The notes beneath the pieces were generated by a model. That model had not been told where the DNA came from. It worked only from the letters and a program-made list of their open reading frames with translations, and ran no database searches. From the NCBI GenBank assembly GCA_020636835.1, contig JACJXC010000005.1:372001-436000 (forward strand): DNA of 64,000 bases, given 5' to 3'. This document shows positions 33,943 to 43,455 of the stretch, in pieces (position 1 is the first letter of the stretch; every line of letters begins with the position of its first letter). The position numbers and the translations under genes were made by a program. The stretch comes from Bacteroidales bacterium (GTDB lineage: Bacteria; Bacteroidota; Bacteroidia; Bacteroidales; Tenuifilaceae).

Positions 33943-35563
33943 CGTTTACCTTAAAACTTGGGGTTTTATAATCTTTAGGCAGGTAATCGGCTGGTATCGT
34001 TGTCATATTTCCATCTCTTGCAGCTCGGTAATGAGGGGAAAGTATTTCAATACCTCTTTCGTTACAGATATCCTGAATGTTTTGGTGTAGGTTGGAGTAT
34101 ACCATTGCTTGTTTGCTGGCCTCTTTTGTGTAGGCATTTAATTGGTACGAAACATAAAAGTCGTCAAGACTGGTTTGTAGTACAAAAGGTTTTGGGTCAC
34201 TCATAATCATTTCGGTTTTTAACGCTGCATCAATTAATGCTTGATGCATATCGCGCCAGGGCACATCGTAACCAATGGTTACAGTGGTATGGACAATTAA
34301 GCCTGCTCCACTCGCCTCGCTGCTATAATTAGTTGTATTTCCGGATAGTACCGACGAGTTTGGGATTGTTACGATTTCGTTCTTAACGGTTTTCACCCTT
34401 GTTACCAGCAGGGTTTTCTCAATTACGTCGCCGACAACATCGCCGATTTTAATTCTATCGCCAATTCTGAATGGACGCATATAAGTAATTACAAGCCCTG
34501 CCACCATATTTGCAATTGCCGATGACGAGCCCAACGAAAAAAGCACGCCGATAAAAACGGACACGCCCTTGAATATATTTGAATCGGATCCCGGGAGGTA
34601 TGGAAAAATTAAAACAAGAGTGAATGCATATAACAAAAACTTCACAATGCTATACGTTGGCATTGCCCAATCGGCATGAAACCCCGATATTTTAAGTTTT
34701 TCGGCTTCAATCTCGCAGAAAACATATCGTACAAACCGTATAAAATACCTCATCACAAAGTAAATCACCAGAATGCTGAAAAGATTGGGCAGATAACTCC
34801 ATATCGATGTAAATACCTTTTTAAAAGGAGCCCATATTAGGCTAAATAGCGCATCGGCCCACTCGCGAGAAAAAGGGAATATGCTGAAAATAATGGGAAG
34901 GGTTATGTAAAGAAGAATTGCATAAACAAACCACTTAAACACTTTGATAAAAAGTAGCAACAGGTGCAATTCCTGTTCGGTAGAAAGAAAGGTGTAATCC
35001 TTAAAAGATAAACTTCGCAACCATTTATCTTTACTGCGATCAACATACTGTAATACTTTTGAATAGCCTTTCCCAATAAACCAAAAAATTAGCCAGGCAA
35101 CCCCAATAACAACAATCATCAACCCCACACGCAACAGCGTTTTAAGCCAACCCCTACTTTCCTTTGCTTTAACAATAGATTTTGTTATACTCTCCCTAAC
35201 AACATTCGAAAACAGCTCAGCAGTTTTACCATAATACGAGGCATCGTCCTCTGTAACGCTCATAATTATTGTTTCGCCATAAACTATGTCATAGGCATTC
35301 TCATACTTAATCGCAACAATGGAATCCACATTAACAAAATCATCATTGGCTAGTTTTTGTATTTTTTTTGAAATACGGAGGCTTCTTTCGGCTGCGGTTG
35401 ATGCGCCAATTTTTGAATAAATAAAGAAAAGCGTATCCCCCGTTGCGCCCACAACAGCCTTACCATCGGGCTTTCCATGCTTTAAGGAATCGGTTTGCGC
35501 CAAAATTTCGGCGGAGACAACCCCCATAATAACCAATATGAATAAATATCCAATACTCTTCAT
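33920..35563 (-). CDS. Large MscS-family mechanosensitive channel with signal peptide
   Basis: A 547-residue channel. Residues 1-22 look like a signal peptide (YLFILVIMGVVSAEILAQ) and are followed by a periplasmic domain to about 140. Helices then lie near 145-165, 205-235, 255-275 and 305-325. The pore helix is GVSVFIGVLFSLGSSSAIANMVAG, and the MscS beta domain carries RIGDRIKIGDVVGDVIEKTLL and VTIPNSSVLSGN. It is the first gene of the leftward channel operon and starts 35 bp past the stop of the CAP-domain gene. Confidence 0.92.
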   Translation of the reverse strand: MKSIGYLFILVIMGVVSAEILAQTDSLKHGKPDGKAVVGATGDTLFFIYSKIGASTAAERSLRISKKIQKLANDDFVNVDSIVAIKYENAYDIVYGETIIMSVTEDDASYYGKTAELFSNVVRESITKSIVKAKESRGWLKTLLRVGLMIVVIGVAWLIFWFIGKGYSKVLQYVDRSKDKWLRSLSFKDYTFLSTEQELHLLLLFIKVFKWFVYAILLYITLPIIFSIFPFSREWADALFSLIWAPFKKVFTSIWSYLPNLFSILVIYFVMRYFIRFVRYVFCEIEAEKLKISGFHADWAMPTYSIVKFLLYAFTLVLIFPYLPGSDSNIFKGVSVFIGVLFSLGSSSAIANMVAGLVITYMRPFRIGDRIKIGDVVGDVIEKTLLVTRVKTVKNEIVTIPNSSVLSGNTTNYSSEASGAGLIVHTTVTIGYDVPWRDMHQALIDAALKTEMIMSDPKPFVLQTSLDDFYVSYQLNAYTKEASKQAMVYSNLHQNIQDICNERGIEILSPHYRAARDGNMTTIPADYLPKDYKTPSFKVNVENTNDK

Positions 35564-35598
35564 AATCTGAGTTCGAATAAATTATATGCAACGAATCA

Positions 35599-36132
35599 CT
35601 AATAGGGCTTTTGCCCAACATAGTTCCCCGGTGGGTTATAGTTGGCCACAATAATAATGCCCCCACCCTTACACACCGCAACCCCTACCCCTACGTGTGT
35701 GGTATTTTTCCAAACCATCTGTGTGTAGTGCCCTGTGGATACATAGTTGGTTTCCGTAACTTCGGTATATTTATACTTTGCGATCTCGCTATACCAACTC
35801 TTTGACGCATCCAGAGGCGTATACGACGAAGCGCTACCCCAGAAAATATTTTCGCCATACTTCTGCGCCCACTTGCCGCTAAACGGCCTATGCTCCATTA
35901 AACAACCCTCCGAGGCCAGGTGGTTAGCCCACGCCTGAGCGTACTCCGCCAGCTGGGGCGACCATTGAAGCGGCGGACAGCCCACATCGGCGCGCACCTT
36001 ATTGTGATGGTTGAGCAATGCCTGGGCATCGGCCTGCGCAATATCCGATCCGGTTTTACCGGGAACATCCTGTGCCCACAGAATCGCCGGCATACTAAAA
36101 ACCGCTAAAAGGGTAATAAGAAGAATTCTCAT
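35599..36132 (-). CDS. Secreted CAP-domain (SCP/PR-1) protein
   Basis: A 177-residue secreted protein. The signal peptide occupies about 1-21, ending AILWAQ. The CAP domain shows LLNHHNKVRADVG, MEHRPF, GENIFWG, the signature GHYTQMVWKNTTHVGVG and the closing NYNPPGNYVGQKPY. His and Glu residues of the CAP cleft are present. Members bind lipids or act as proteases or adhesins, and the specific role is unknown. It lies between the chemoreceptor gene and the channel operon on the same strand. Confidence 0.94.
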   Translation of the reverse strand: MRILLITLLAVFSMPAILWAQDVPGKTGSDIAQADAQALLNHHNKVRADVGCPPLQWSPQLAEYAQAWANHLASEGCLMEHRPFSGKWAQKYGENIFWGSASSYTPLDASKSWYSEIAKYKYTEVTETNYVSTGHYTQMVWKNTTHVGVGVAVCKGGGIIIVANYNPPGNYVGQKPY

Positions 36133-36171
36133 ATCAATCAGTTTATTAAATCGACCTAGTAATCAAAGGTT

Positions 36172-38259
36172 CTAAAAATTTTCGTAATTACTGTCGTTAT
36201 CGGGTTTCAATTTTATATCGAAACCTTTAGATTTGCGCTCCGATTTCTTAGGGAAAGATTTCGGTTTAGCACCCTTCTGTTTTCTCGAATCATCAAGTTT
36301 TTCATCGCGATACAGCTCAGGATCAAGATCATGCGCCAATGGGGCCGGCTTACTCGCACCAGTACTCGATTTGGTTTTAAAACTGTTGGATATTTCGAGC
36401 AGTTTTTCGGCCTGAGCAGCCATTTCCTCCGCACTCGATGCCATTTCCTCCGATACCGATGCGTTCTGTTGCGTTATGGTGTTTAACTGCTGAGTAGTAA
36501 GGTTAACCTGCGCGGAGCCGTCCTTCTGCTCTCCATTGGAGTGCGAAATTTCGAGAATCAAATCGCTGGTTTTCTGAATTTTCGGAATGATTACGTTCAA
36601 CAAGCCGGTGGCCCTATCGGTTATGCTAACACCTGCGGTAGAAAGTTTATTGATTTCCTCGGCAGCATCGCGGCTCCGCTCGGCCAATCGGCGCACCTCT
36701 GCGGCAACTACAGCAAATCCCCGGCCATGTTCACCGGCACGAGCGGCCTCCACGGCAGCATTCAGCGCCAAAAGGTTAGTTTGAAAAGCAATATCGTTAA
36801 TAATCTGAATTTTAGAAGCAATATTTTTAATTGAGGTCATGCTCTCCTCCGAGGCATCCTTTACCTTGGAGGCATCGTCGGCAACCTGCGAGGCAATTTT
36901 CTCAACCTCGAGGGAGTTGTGTGAGTTCTGCTCAATATTGGAAACCATCTCCTCCATGGTGGCAGACAGCTCCTGGGTAGAGGACGCTAACTCCGAAGCC
37001 CCCGTTGATATTTGCTGCGCGGTTGAGTTAAGCTGCGAGCTGGTATCGGCAATGCTAGCACTCATGTTCTGAAACTCGTAAACCATGCGGGTTAACTTAT
37101 CGTGCATAATGCGCAGGGAATTCTGCAAGGTTCCAATCTCATCGTCGCGATCGACACCAACCGATAATGTTAAATCGCCCTGTGCTATTGTGTTGGCCAC
37201 ATTAACCGCACCAAAAATTGGGTTTATGATATGATTGGCCTGGAGCAGGATGATTACCGAAAGAATGATGAGACCGACCATTCCCACAAAAATAATTTGG
37301 AGCATCAAACTCCGACTCTCACGCACTATCTCATTTTTAGGTATTAACACCACCAACGCCCAAGGGTTTGGCGATTTGCCAATTCTAACAGGCGTAACAA
37401 AAGCAAAGAGCTGTTTCCCATCCGAATCCTCAACCTCAAAATTATGCTTCTCCCCCTTGGAGATAGCCCCTATAAAATCGGCATTGTTTGAGGGAAAAAC
37501 CTCACCAATACTCCTATTTATATTACTTTCCTCGGGGTAAGCTGCAATTAAACCCTCGTGCGATACTAAGAACCCGAAACCGCTGGAATACAACTTAATA
37601 TTGCCAATGGTGGCAGAAAGCTCTTTCAGGTTAATATCAACCCCCAACGCACCAATAGCAGTGCCTCCCTCAACAATGGGTAGTACAAAGCTGGTTTCGA
37701 AGAAACTATTGGTTGAGTCGCCAGTGTAGGAATAATAGTAGGGCTCCATTATGGTCTCAACACCATTTGTCTTCGGAATGGTGTAGTAATCCTCTGTGAA
37801 CATATCGAGGGTTCCCTGCTCAATCTTAATTTGTCCATTATCCTTGTAGTACGACATGTTAAAACGGCCACTCTCATCGTAGGGAAATATACCCTTATAC
37901 TGATCATCATTGCCATCCAAGGCATTAGGCTCCCACATTGTCCAGACAGCAAGATAATTAGTATTCGATTCTAGAGCATCGGTTAAAATTCGCCGGTAAA
38001 CATTGCGGTTGGAAAAACCCGCAGCTCTTAACGACACATAGCTATTCCGAACATTAATAGCAGTCTCCAACGGTTTTTCCAAGTAATTGCGAACCACAAC
38101 GGAGGCTTCGTTCGCCTTGCTCTCACTTAACTCTGTTGCGCTCCGCAAAGCATTGTTCCGGCTGGCAACCGTTATATATGCGATAGTTGCCGAAAATATA
38201 ACAATGGTTAACCCCAGTACATTTACCATTAACTGTGTTTTAAGACTTCTACTTTTCAT
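36172..38259 (-). CDS. Methyl-accepting chemotaxis protein with dCache sensor
   Basis: A 695-residue receptor. TM1 (about 12-32) and TM2 (about 323-345) bracket a periplasmic double-Cache domain ([39 protein letters not shown]). HAMP follows near 345-400, then the signalling domain with the hairpin tip [21 protein letters not shown] and [13 protein letters not shown]. The extreme C-terminus is basic. It should sense a small organic ligand and control CheA. No other chemotaxis gene is near, so its pathway is encoded elsewhere. Confidence 0.95.
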   Translation of the reverse strand: MKSRSLKTQLMVNVLGLTIVIFSATIAYITVASRNNALRSATELSESKANEASVVVRNYLEKPLETAINVRNSYVSLRAAGFSNRNVYRRILTDALESNTNYLAVWTMWEPNALDGNDDQYKGIFPYDESGRFNMSYYKDNGQIKIEQGTLDMFTEDYYTIPKTNGVETIMEPYYYSYTGDSTNSFFETSFVLPIVEGGTAIGALGVDINLKELSATIGNIKLYSSGFGFLVSHEGLIAAYPEESNINRSIGEVFPSNNADFIGAISKGEKHNFEVEDSDGKQLFAFVTPVRIGKSPNPWALVVLIPKNEIVRESRSLMLQIIFVGMVGLIILSVIILLQANHIINPIFGAVNVANTIAQGDLTLSVGVDRDDEIGTLQNSLRIMHDKLTRMVYEFQNMSASIADTSSQLNSTAQQISTGASELASSTQELSATMEEMVSNIEQNSHNSLEVEKIASQVADDASKVKDASEESMTSIKNIASKIQIINDIAFQTNLLALNAAVEAARAGEHGRGFAVVAAEVRRLAERSRDAAEEINKLSTAGVSITDRATGLLNVIIPKIQKTSDLILEISHSNGEQKDGSAQVNLTTQQLNTITQQNASVSEEMASSAEEMAAQAEKLLEISNSFKTKSSTGASKPAPLAHDLDPELYRDEKLDDSRKQKGAKPKSFPKKSERKSKGFDIKLKPDNDSNYENF

Positions 38260-38379
38260 CTGCAGAGTATTTTATTGGTTAATGACAAGACGAATCTTTA
38301 CGTCCTTTAAATATATGCAATGATACGAACAAACGCAAATAGTGTTAATTTACAAACACTTACATCAATAACTAAACCA

Positions 38380-38924
38380 CTATGGATTGAAAATCCATAG
38401 GTTTTTAAAGCGGTAAAGAATGAAATTCTTTAACCTTATTCTAGTATCCAGTTACCCGTTTCACTATTGGGTTTATCCCTATGGTGCTCTAGGTACTCTT
38501 GAACCATTTCTTCCGTTATGTTACCAGTACTCCACACTCCGTAACCAACTGCCCAGAAGTGTCGCCCCCAATACTTCTTTCCCAAGGCAGGGAACTCCTG
38601 CTGGAGAATCCGAGATGTACGCCCCTTCAACTTCTTCACTAGGACACTTATGCTCAACGATGGAGGGTACTCTACATGGATGTGTACATGGTCTTTACTT
38701 ACTACGCCCTTCAGTATTTGGACATTTTCCGTGTTACATATCTGCACTACCAAATCCCGACAGCGAATCTGAATATCTCCTGTCAAAACATGATAACGGT
38801 ACTTCGTCACCCACACAATGTGTGCGCTCATTCGACTTACGGAATGCGACCCTGTCCTGTATGATTCCATTCTGTAAATCTATGAAATTTATAGAAACTA
38901 AAGTACCTGCAATGAAATTGCAGG
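38380..38924 (-). mobile_element. IS200-type insertion element, tnpA only
   Basis: The element is delimited by hairpins, all with GAA loops: CTATGGATT/AATCCATAG (38380-38400), AAAGAAT/ATTCTTT (38412-38435) and CCTGCAAT/ATTGCAGG (38906-38924). These are the single-strand ends expected of IS200/IS605 elements. It carries tnpA but no tnpB or RNA-guided nuclease gene. It lies between the chemoreceptor and the GNAT-racemase pair. Confidence 0.75.
38436..38870 (-). CDS. tnpA: IS200/IS605-family transposase TnpA
   Basis: A 144-residue Y1 HUH transposase. AHIVWVTKYRYHVL opens the fold, the metal-binding HUH motif is HVHIHVEYP, and the catalytic Tyr lies in EEMVQEYLEHH. The GRHFWAVGYGVWSTG segment is typical of the family. 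It cuts and joins single-stranded DNA at the hairpin ends. It is full-length with no stops, so it may be active. The gene ends exactly at the second hairpin. Confidence 0.93.
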   Translation of the reverse strand: MESYRTGSHSVSRMSAHIVWVTKYRYHVLTGDIQIRCRDLVVQICNTENVQILKGVVSKDHVHIHVEYPPSLSISVLVKKLKGRTSRILQQEFPALGKKYWGRHFWAVGYGVWSTGNITEEMVQEYLEHHRDKPNSETGNWILE

Positions 38925-39042
38925 GTTTTAACCAATTTTTAAGATAATAAAATCTCCCCTCCATATCATAAATTGCAATAAACCAACAGGCAAGAAGCCG
39001 ATACTATGCAGGGTAATACCATAATACTTAATAATCAAATTG

Positions 39043-39072
39043 TTGCATTTTTGAAAAAATTTACTATCTTTG
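39043..39072 (+). promoter_or_regulatory. Promoter of the GNAT-racemase pair
   Basis: TTG (39043-39045), a 19-bp spacer and TATCTTTG (39065-39072) match the Bacteroidota primary sigma consensus exactly. The ATG lies about 98 bp downstream, leaving a leader of roughly 90 nt. Confidence 0.65.
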
Positions 39073-39169
39073 TAAAATATTGAATTATCACCGCTGATTA
39101 GTTCTATTTTCTGCCCGAAACAACCTGGTTAAGGCTAAAGCGGTATTTGTTAACTAAAAATTATACGCT

Positions 39170-39616
39170 ATGTTATCTATTCAACAGATTAACACCCTTC
39201 GCGATTTTACCTCACTATCAAAAGAACAACTTGTCGATTTTCTACATGTTCATTTAGGCGAATACGGCGATTCCAAGGAGGCAATAGGCAAATGTATTGA
39301 TTACGCCATGCAACAAGACTGCGGCAAAGGAGGTTTCATCCTCCTAGCATACTGGGATCAGCAACTTGTAGGGGCCGTAGTAATGAACAGAACCGGCATG
39401 GAAGATTACATCCCCGAAAACATCTTGGTTTACATAGCCGTCGACTCCAGCTACCGAGGGAAAGGCATTGGACGTCAACTAATTGACAGAGCCATAGCGC
39501 AATCGCACGGTAACATAAAACTGCATGTAGAGTACGACAACCCGGCCAAAAGGCTCTACGAAAGAGCAGGGTTTACCACCAAGTACGCCGAAATGAGATA
39601 CAATAAAAACGATTAG
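39170..39616 (+). CDS. GNAT-family N-acetyltransferase
   Basis: A 148-residue GNAT. Motif A, which binds acetyl-CoA, is visible as SYRGKGIGRQLIDRAI (about 105-120). The end KLHVEYDNPAKRLYERAGF is the classical C-terminal motif B. The acceptor is unknown. The stop is 2 bp before the racemase ATG, so the two are co-translated, and an amino acid or its derivative is a reasonable acceptor by context. Confidence 0.93.
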   Translation: MLSIQQINTLRDFTSLSKEQLVDFLHVHLGEYGDSKEAIGKCIDYAMQQDCGKGGFILLAYWDQQLVGAVVMNRTGMEDYIPENILVYIAVDSSYRGKGIGRQLIDRAIAQSHGNIKLHVEYDNPAKRLYERAGFTTKYAEMRYNKND

Positions 39617-39618
39617 GG

Positions 39619-40710
39619 ATGGCAGAACTACACATATCGTCGGATAAAATAATACACAATATTGAAACGCTCAACGCATTCCTCGAGAAATGGGATATAC
39701 AATGGTCGCTTGTGGTTAAAATCCTCTCCGGACACAAAAACTTCCTCGATCTGCTGCTATTCCACCCCATAGTAAAAAGGCTACACAGCGTGGCCGATTC
39801 GCGGCTGATGGGGTTAAAGAAGATTAAGGAAATTAACCCGGATATTGTTACCATGTTTGTTCGCCCACCGGTTATCGACAATATCAAGAACACCGTACGG
39901 TACGCCGACATCTCGCTCAACTCCTCAATTAAAACAATTGAAGCCCTCGACATCGAGGCGGGCATTCAGGGCAAGATACACCGGGTAATCATTATGATTG
40001 AACTAGGGGAGCTCCGCGAGGGTATTATGCGCGAGAACATTATTGAGTTCTACCAACGGGTATTCGATCTGAAAAATATCCGAATTGAAGGAATTGGAAC
40101 AAACCTGGGCTGTATGTACGGAGTACAACCCACATACGACAAACTGCTCCAACTTTCGCTCTACAAACAACTCATCGAGGCAAAGTTTAACACGCACTTC
40201 CCGCTAATTTCCGGGGGCAGCTCCATTACCCTGCCCCTCGTGGGCAAACCCTCGATGCCAAAGGACATTAACCATCTTAGAATTGGCGAAACAGTGTTTA
40301 TGGGCACGTCCCCTTTCGATAATAAACGGTTCAAAAATCTCCACACCGATGCATTCGAATACCTGTGCAACGTTATTGAACTCGAAATTAAAGACTCGGC
40401 TCCCGATGGAGTCCTTTCCGAAGGCAACATCGGGCACACGGCCCCTAACGCCTCAACACCAAATAAAAACTACAGGGCAATACTCGATTTTGGCATACTC
40501 GACGTGGATGTTCACGAACTTAAAGCCAAAAACCCCAGAGTTAAGTTTGTGGGTACAACATCCGATATGAGTGTTTACGATTTTGGCCCGGCAAGCAATA
40601 GCAAAAAATGCAGGTACAAAGTGGGCGATAAAGTACATTTCATCCCATCGTACATGGCGGTTGCACGGCTTATGAACTCCAAGTATATCGCTAAAAAGAT
40701 CCTCAAGTAG
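39619..40710 (+). CDS. Ornithine/alanine racemase-like PLP enzyme (fold type III)
   Basis: A 363-residue alanine-racemase-fold protein. SLVVKILSGH holds the PLP-binding Lys. YADISLNSS, IIMIELGELREG, GIGTNLGC, LISGGSS and HLRIGET follow in the order seen in ornithine racemase of clostridia, and TSDMSVYDFG and the C-terminal SKYIAKKIL also match that group. A broad-specificity racemase of ornithine, alanine or serine is likely. It is co-transcribed with a GNAT. Confidence 0.82.
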   Translation: MAELHISSDKIIHNIETLNAFLEKWDIQWSLVVKILSGHKNFLDLLLFHPIVKRLHSVADSRLMGLKKIKEINPDIVTMFVRPPVIDNIKNTVRYADISLNSSIKTIEALDIEAGIQGKIHRVIIMIELGELREGIMRENIIEFYQRVFDLKNIRIEGIGTNLGCMYGVQPTYDKLLQLSLYKQLIEAKFNTHFPLISGGSSITLPLVGKPSMPKDINHLRIGETVFMGTSPFDNKRFKNLHTDAFEYLCNVIELEIKDSAPDGVLSEGNIGHTAPNASTPNKNYRAILDFGILDVDVHELKAKNPRVKFVGTTSDMSVYDFGPASNSKKCRYKVGDKVHFIPSYMAVARLMNSKYIAKKILK

Positions 40711-40713
40711 TAA

Positions 40714-40768
40714 CAAAAAAAAAAGACCATTAGCAAACCATGGGTAAACCCTGTTGGTTGCTAATGGT
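40714..40768. terminator. Long hairpin with flanking A-tract
   Basis: CCATTAGCAA(A)CC pairs with GGTTGCTAATGG around a loop that itself holds GGGT/ACCC. An A-tract (40715-40724) precedes it, so it has a clean T-tail only when read leftward. It follows the racemase stop codon and may stop transcription from both sides. Confidence 0.55.
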
Positions 40769-41013
40769 TATTACACCAAGTAAAACTGATTGGGTGCACA
40801 CCATGACGCATCAAAATAAGCAGGAAAAATACCAATCAACTCGCTGATACACCTCAAACACAGAATCGCTGAGAGAACTATCCAAGCAACAATCCTCGTA
40901 ATCGAAAATAAGAGCTAGACGTTGTGCCGTTTATTTTGACACTTCCAGATCAGTTAGATACTCGAAGATTGTACAAAAGGAACCAGCCAAAGGGTACATT
41001 ATGCCCTAATGGT
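40769..41013. other. Gene-free spacer between convergent units
   Basis: About 245 bp between the racemase and the serine operon terminators. I see no credible gene or structure. A short plus-strand open frame starting at 40924 runs antisense into the DUF1015 gene and looks accidental. Confidence 0.5.
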
Positions 41014-41043
41014 AAAAAAAGAGCGCCCCTAAGGACGCTCTTC
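41014..41043 (-). terminator. Terminator of the serine operon
   Basis: Read on the minus strand, GAGCGTCC and GGGCGCTC form a stem around TTAG, followed by seven T. It lies 20 bp after the DUF1015 stop codon. Confidence 0.8.
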
Positions 41044-41062
41044 AGATATTTAACTAAAATAA

Positions 41063-42304
41063 TTACTTCAACTCGTGAATTACAATACCGCTACGGAGCT
41101 TTGGCTCGAACCAGGTGGTTTTGGGAGGCATGATGTTGCCGGTATCGGCAATATCGATCAGCTGTTTCATGGAAACAGGGTAAAGGGCGAAAGCAACCTT
41201 CATCTCGCCGCTATCAACACGTTTCTGTAATTCGCCTAAACCGCGGATACCACCCACAAAATCAATTCTCTTTGATGTTCTCAAATCCTTGATATCAAGG
41301 ATTGGCTCAAGAACCAAGTTTGACAGAATTGTAACGTCGAGTACACCAATTGGGTCGTTATCGTTGTAGGTTCCTGGTTTTGCGGTTAACGAGTACCATT
41401 TACCCTCAAGGTACATACTAAAGTTATGTAACTTGTTAGGGGTATAAATACCTGTACCCATTTCCTTAACCTCGAAACCAGCCTGTAACTTCTCAATAAG
41501 TTGCTGAGCGGTTAATCCGTTCAAATCCTTTACCGTACGGTTGTAATCGATAATCTTTAGCTGATTATCGGGGAAGATAACTGCCAAGAAGTAGTTGTAC
41601 TCCTCGTTACCGGTGTGGTTTGGATTTGCTTTTTTCTTCTCCTGTCCAACACGGGCAGCAGCAGCTGTACGGTGGTGGCCATCGGCCACATAAAGCGCAG
41701 GAACAGCAGCAAAAATCTCGGTGATACGCTTGTTAACAGCAGCATCGTCGATAACCCAGAAATGGTGACCAAAACCATCCTCTGCCACAAAATCGTAAAC
41801 AGGCTTGTTGTTTTTCACAACGTTCTCAACAATTTGATCCATCTCCTTAACGGCAGGGTATGCAAAGAATACAGGCTCGATGTTTGCGTTCTGGTTACGA
41901 ACGTGAATCATGCGGTCCTCTTCCTTATCTGGACGGGTAAGCTCGTGCTTCTTGATTTTACCCTCCATGTAATCCTCGAAATGGCAGGCTGCCACAAGTC
42001 CGTACTGAGTACGACCATCCATTGTTTGAGCATAGATGTAGTACTTTTCCTCAGTATCCTGAACTAACCAACCATTTGCTTTCCATTTCTTGTAGTTCTC
42101 AACGGCTTTATCGTAAGCTTCCTGTGAGTGCTCGTCGATAATTGGGTTGAAGTCGATTTCGGGTTTAATGATATGAAGTAACGACTTCTCCCCCGCTTCA
42201 GCTTGAGCCTCAACAGAGTTCAATACATCGTAAGGACGCGATGCTACTTCCTTAGCCAGCTCCTTTGGTGGGCGGATACCCTTGAAAGATTTTATTTTTA
42301 CCAT
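41063..42304 (-). CDS. DUF1015 family protein
   Basis: A 413-residue member of DUF1015. The N-terminus FKGIRPPKELAKEVASRPYDVL and the central VADGHHRTAAAARVG are family hallmarks. Its biochemical role is not established. In this genome it follows serC and serA on the same strand, an order I associate with Bacteroidota, which suggests a link to serine or phosphoserine metabolism. The HHRTAAA stretch resembles a ParB-like nuclease/CTPase box, but this is only a resemblance. Confidence 0.93.
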   Translation of the reverse strand: MVKIKSFKGIRPPKELAKEVASRPYDVLNSVEAQAEAGEKSLLHIIKPEIDFNPIIDEHSQEAYDKAVENYKKWKANGWLVQDTEEKYYIYAQTMDGRTQYGLVAACHFEDYMEGKIKKHELTRPDKEEDRMIHVRNQNANIEPVFFAYPAVKEMDQIVENVVKNNKPVYDFVAEDGFGHHFWVIDDAAVNKRITEIFAAVPALYVADGHHRTAAAARVGQEKKKANPNHTGNEEYNYFLAVIFPDNQLKIIDYNRTVKDLNGLTAQQLIEKLQAGFEVKEMGTGIYTPNKLHNFSMYLEGKWYSLTAKPGTYNDNDPIGVLDVTILSNLVLEPILDIKDLRTSKRIDFVGGIRGLGELQKRVDSGEMKVAFALYPVSMKQLIDIADTGNIMPPKTTWFEPKLRSGIVIHELK

Positions 42305-42334
42305 TATATTAGAGTTATTAATTGCTCAAAAACA

Positions 42335-42391
42335 CTTTGCGCCTTGGCGAGTTGGCGTTAAAAGTAAACGCTAAGGCTCGAAGGCGCAAAG
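42335..42391. repeat. Intergenic 57-bp inverted repeat
   Basis: CTTTGCGCCTT and AAGGCGCAAAG form a perfect 11-bp outer stem, with further pairing of GGCGTT/AACGC(T) inside. It lies between serA and the DUF1015 gene in the serine operon. It could attenuate or stabilise the downstream message, or be a member of the common TTTGCGCCTT intergenic repeat class. Confidence 0.6.
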
Positions 42392-42411
42392 ATAAGCCAT
42401 TAGTAATTATT

Positions 42412-43335
42412 TTACTTATTTACCTGGAATGTTTTGTCGCCTTTCGCAATAAAACCAACAATCTGACTTGCAGATGCTAAACCAGCGTTGATGTTTGCCT
42501 CGGCAGTCTCAGCACCCATCTTCTTAGGGGTACCAAATACACGGCCTGGGAATTTCTCAACCAGCTCAGCGTGGCTTTCGGCCATGATATCGGTTGCATA
42601 CTTAAGGTCTGCACGCTCGGTGAAAGCTTTTACTAAGCCAGCCTCGTCGATAACCTCTTTGCGGGCAGTGTTGATTAATGCACCACCTTTAGGCATTTTT
42701 GATAGCAACTCGTATCCGATAGATTTTTTGGTTTTGTCGTTAGCTGGAATGTGTAGCGAAACGTAATGGCAAGTGCTGTAAAGCTCCTCAATTGAACCAA
42801 CAACCTTTACGCCATCCTTTTCCATAGCCTCTTTAGCCACGAATGGGTCGAAAGCGTAAACCTCCATTCCAAAGCCTTTACCGTACTTGGCCACCAACTT
42901 ACCTACGTTTCCGTAAGCGTGGATACCAAGTTTTTTACCATGAATCTCGGTACCAGTTCCAGGATTGAATTGGTTGCGGGCCATAAAAATCATCATGCCT
43001 ATGGCTAGTTCAGCAACTGCATTGGAGTTTTGGCCAGGGGTGTTCATAGCAACAACACCTTTTGCGGTACAAGCAGCAAGGTCGAGGTTATCGTAACCAG
43101 CACCAGCGCGAACAACAATTTTAAGATTTTTTCCGGCCTCAACAACTTCCTTGGTAACCTTATCGCTGCGAACAATAAGCGCATCGGCATCGGCAACGGC
43201 CTTTACGAGGTCGTTAGGATCGGTATATTTTTCGAGAAGAGCCAATTCGAAACCAGCATCCTCAACAATCTTTCTAATTCCATCAACCGCAGCCTTTGCA
43301 AAAGGTTTTTCGGTTGCTACTAATACTTTGGTCAT
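42412..43335 (-). CDS. serA: D-3-phosphoglycerate dehydrogenase (Lys-type)
   Basis: A 307-residue NAD-dependent dehydrogenase, first enzyme of serine synthesis. VRAGAGYDNLDL, NTPGQNSNAVAELA, the Rossmann loop GIHAYGNVGKLVA and NTARKEVIDE are in place. Where classical enzymes have TPHxGA with the catalytic His, this one reads TPKKMGAETAEAN, with Lys. That is the type-K form known from Entamoeba and Bacteroidota. There is no ACT regulatory domain, so serine feedback is probably absent. serC is upstream on the same strand. Confidence 0.95.
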   Translation of the reverse strand: MTKVLVATEKPFAKAAVDGIRKIVEDAGFELALLEKYTDPNDLVKAVADADALIVRSDKVTKEVVEAGKNLKIVVRAGAGYDNLDLAACTAKGVVAMNTPGQNSNAVAELAIGMMIFMARNQFNPGTGTEIHGKKLGIHAYGNVGKLVAKYGKGFGMEVYAFDPFVAKEAMEKDGVKVVGSIEELYSTCHYVSLHIPANDKTKKSIGYELLSKMPKGGALINTARKEVIDEAGLVKAFTERADLKYATDIMAESHAELVEKFPGRVFGTPKKMGAETAEANINAGLASASQIVGFIAKGDKTFQVNK

Positions 43336-43375
43336 ATCAGTAAAGTTTTGGGTTTATGTTTTATTTTATAAGAGT

Positions 43376-43437
43376 TTGTCATCCTGAACGAAGGGAGAAA
43401 TCATTAGAGATTCTTCGCTAGCGCTCAGAATGACAAA
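43376..43437. repeat. Intergenic palindrome-ended repeat, copy 2
   Basis: It starts TTTGTCATCCTGAACG and ends CTCAGAATGACAAA, 13-bp inverted ends with one mismatch. It is related to the element at 3435-3503 by its ends while the middle differs. It lies between serC and serA and would form a hairpin in the operon transcript. Confidence 0.7.
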
Positions 43438-43455
43438 CAGTTAATTCATTATCAA

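Noticed and set aside
38420..38947. Plus-strand 175-codon open frame
   Set aside because: It is antisense to the intact tnpA gene and covers the IS end hairpins; it looks accidental.
40924..41133. Plus-strand 69-codon open frame
   Set aside because: It crosses the serine operon terminator and runs antisense into the DUF1015 gene.
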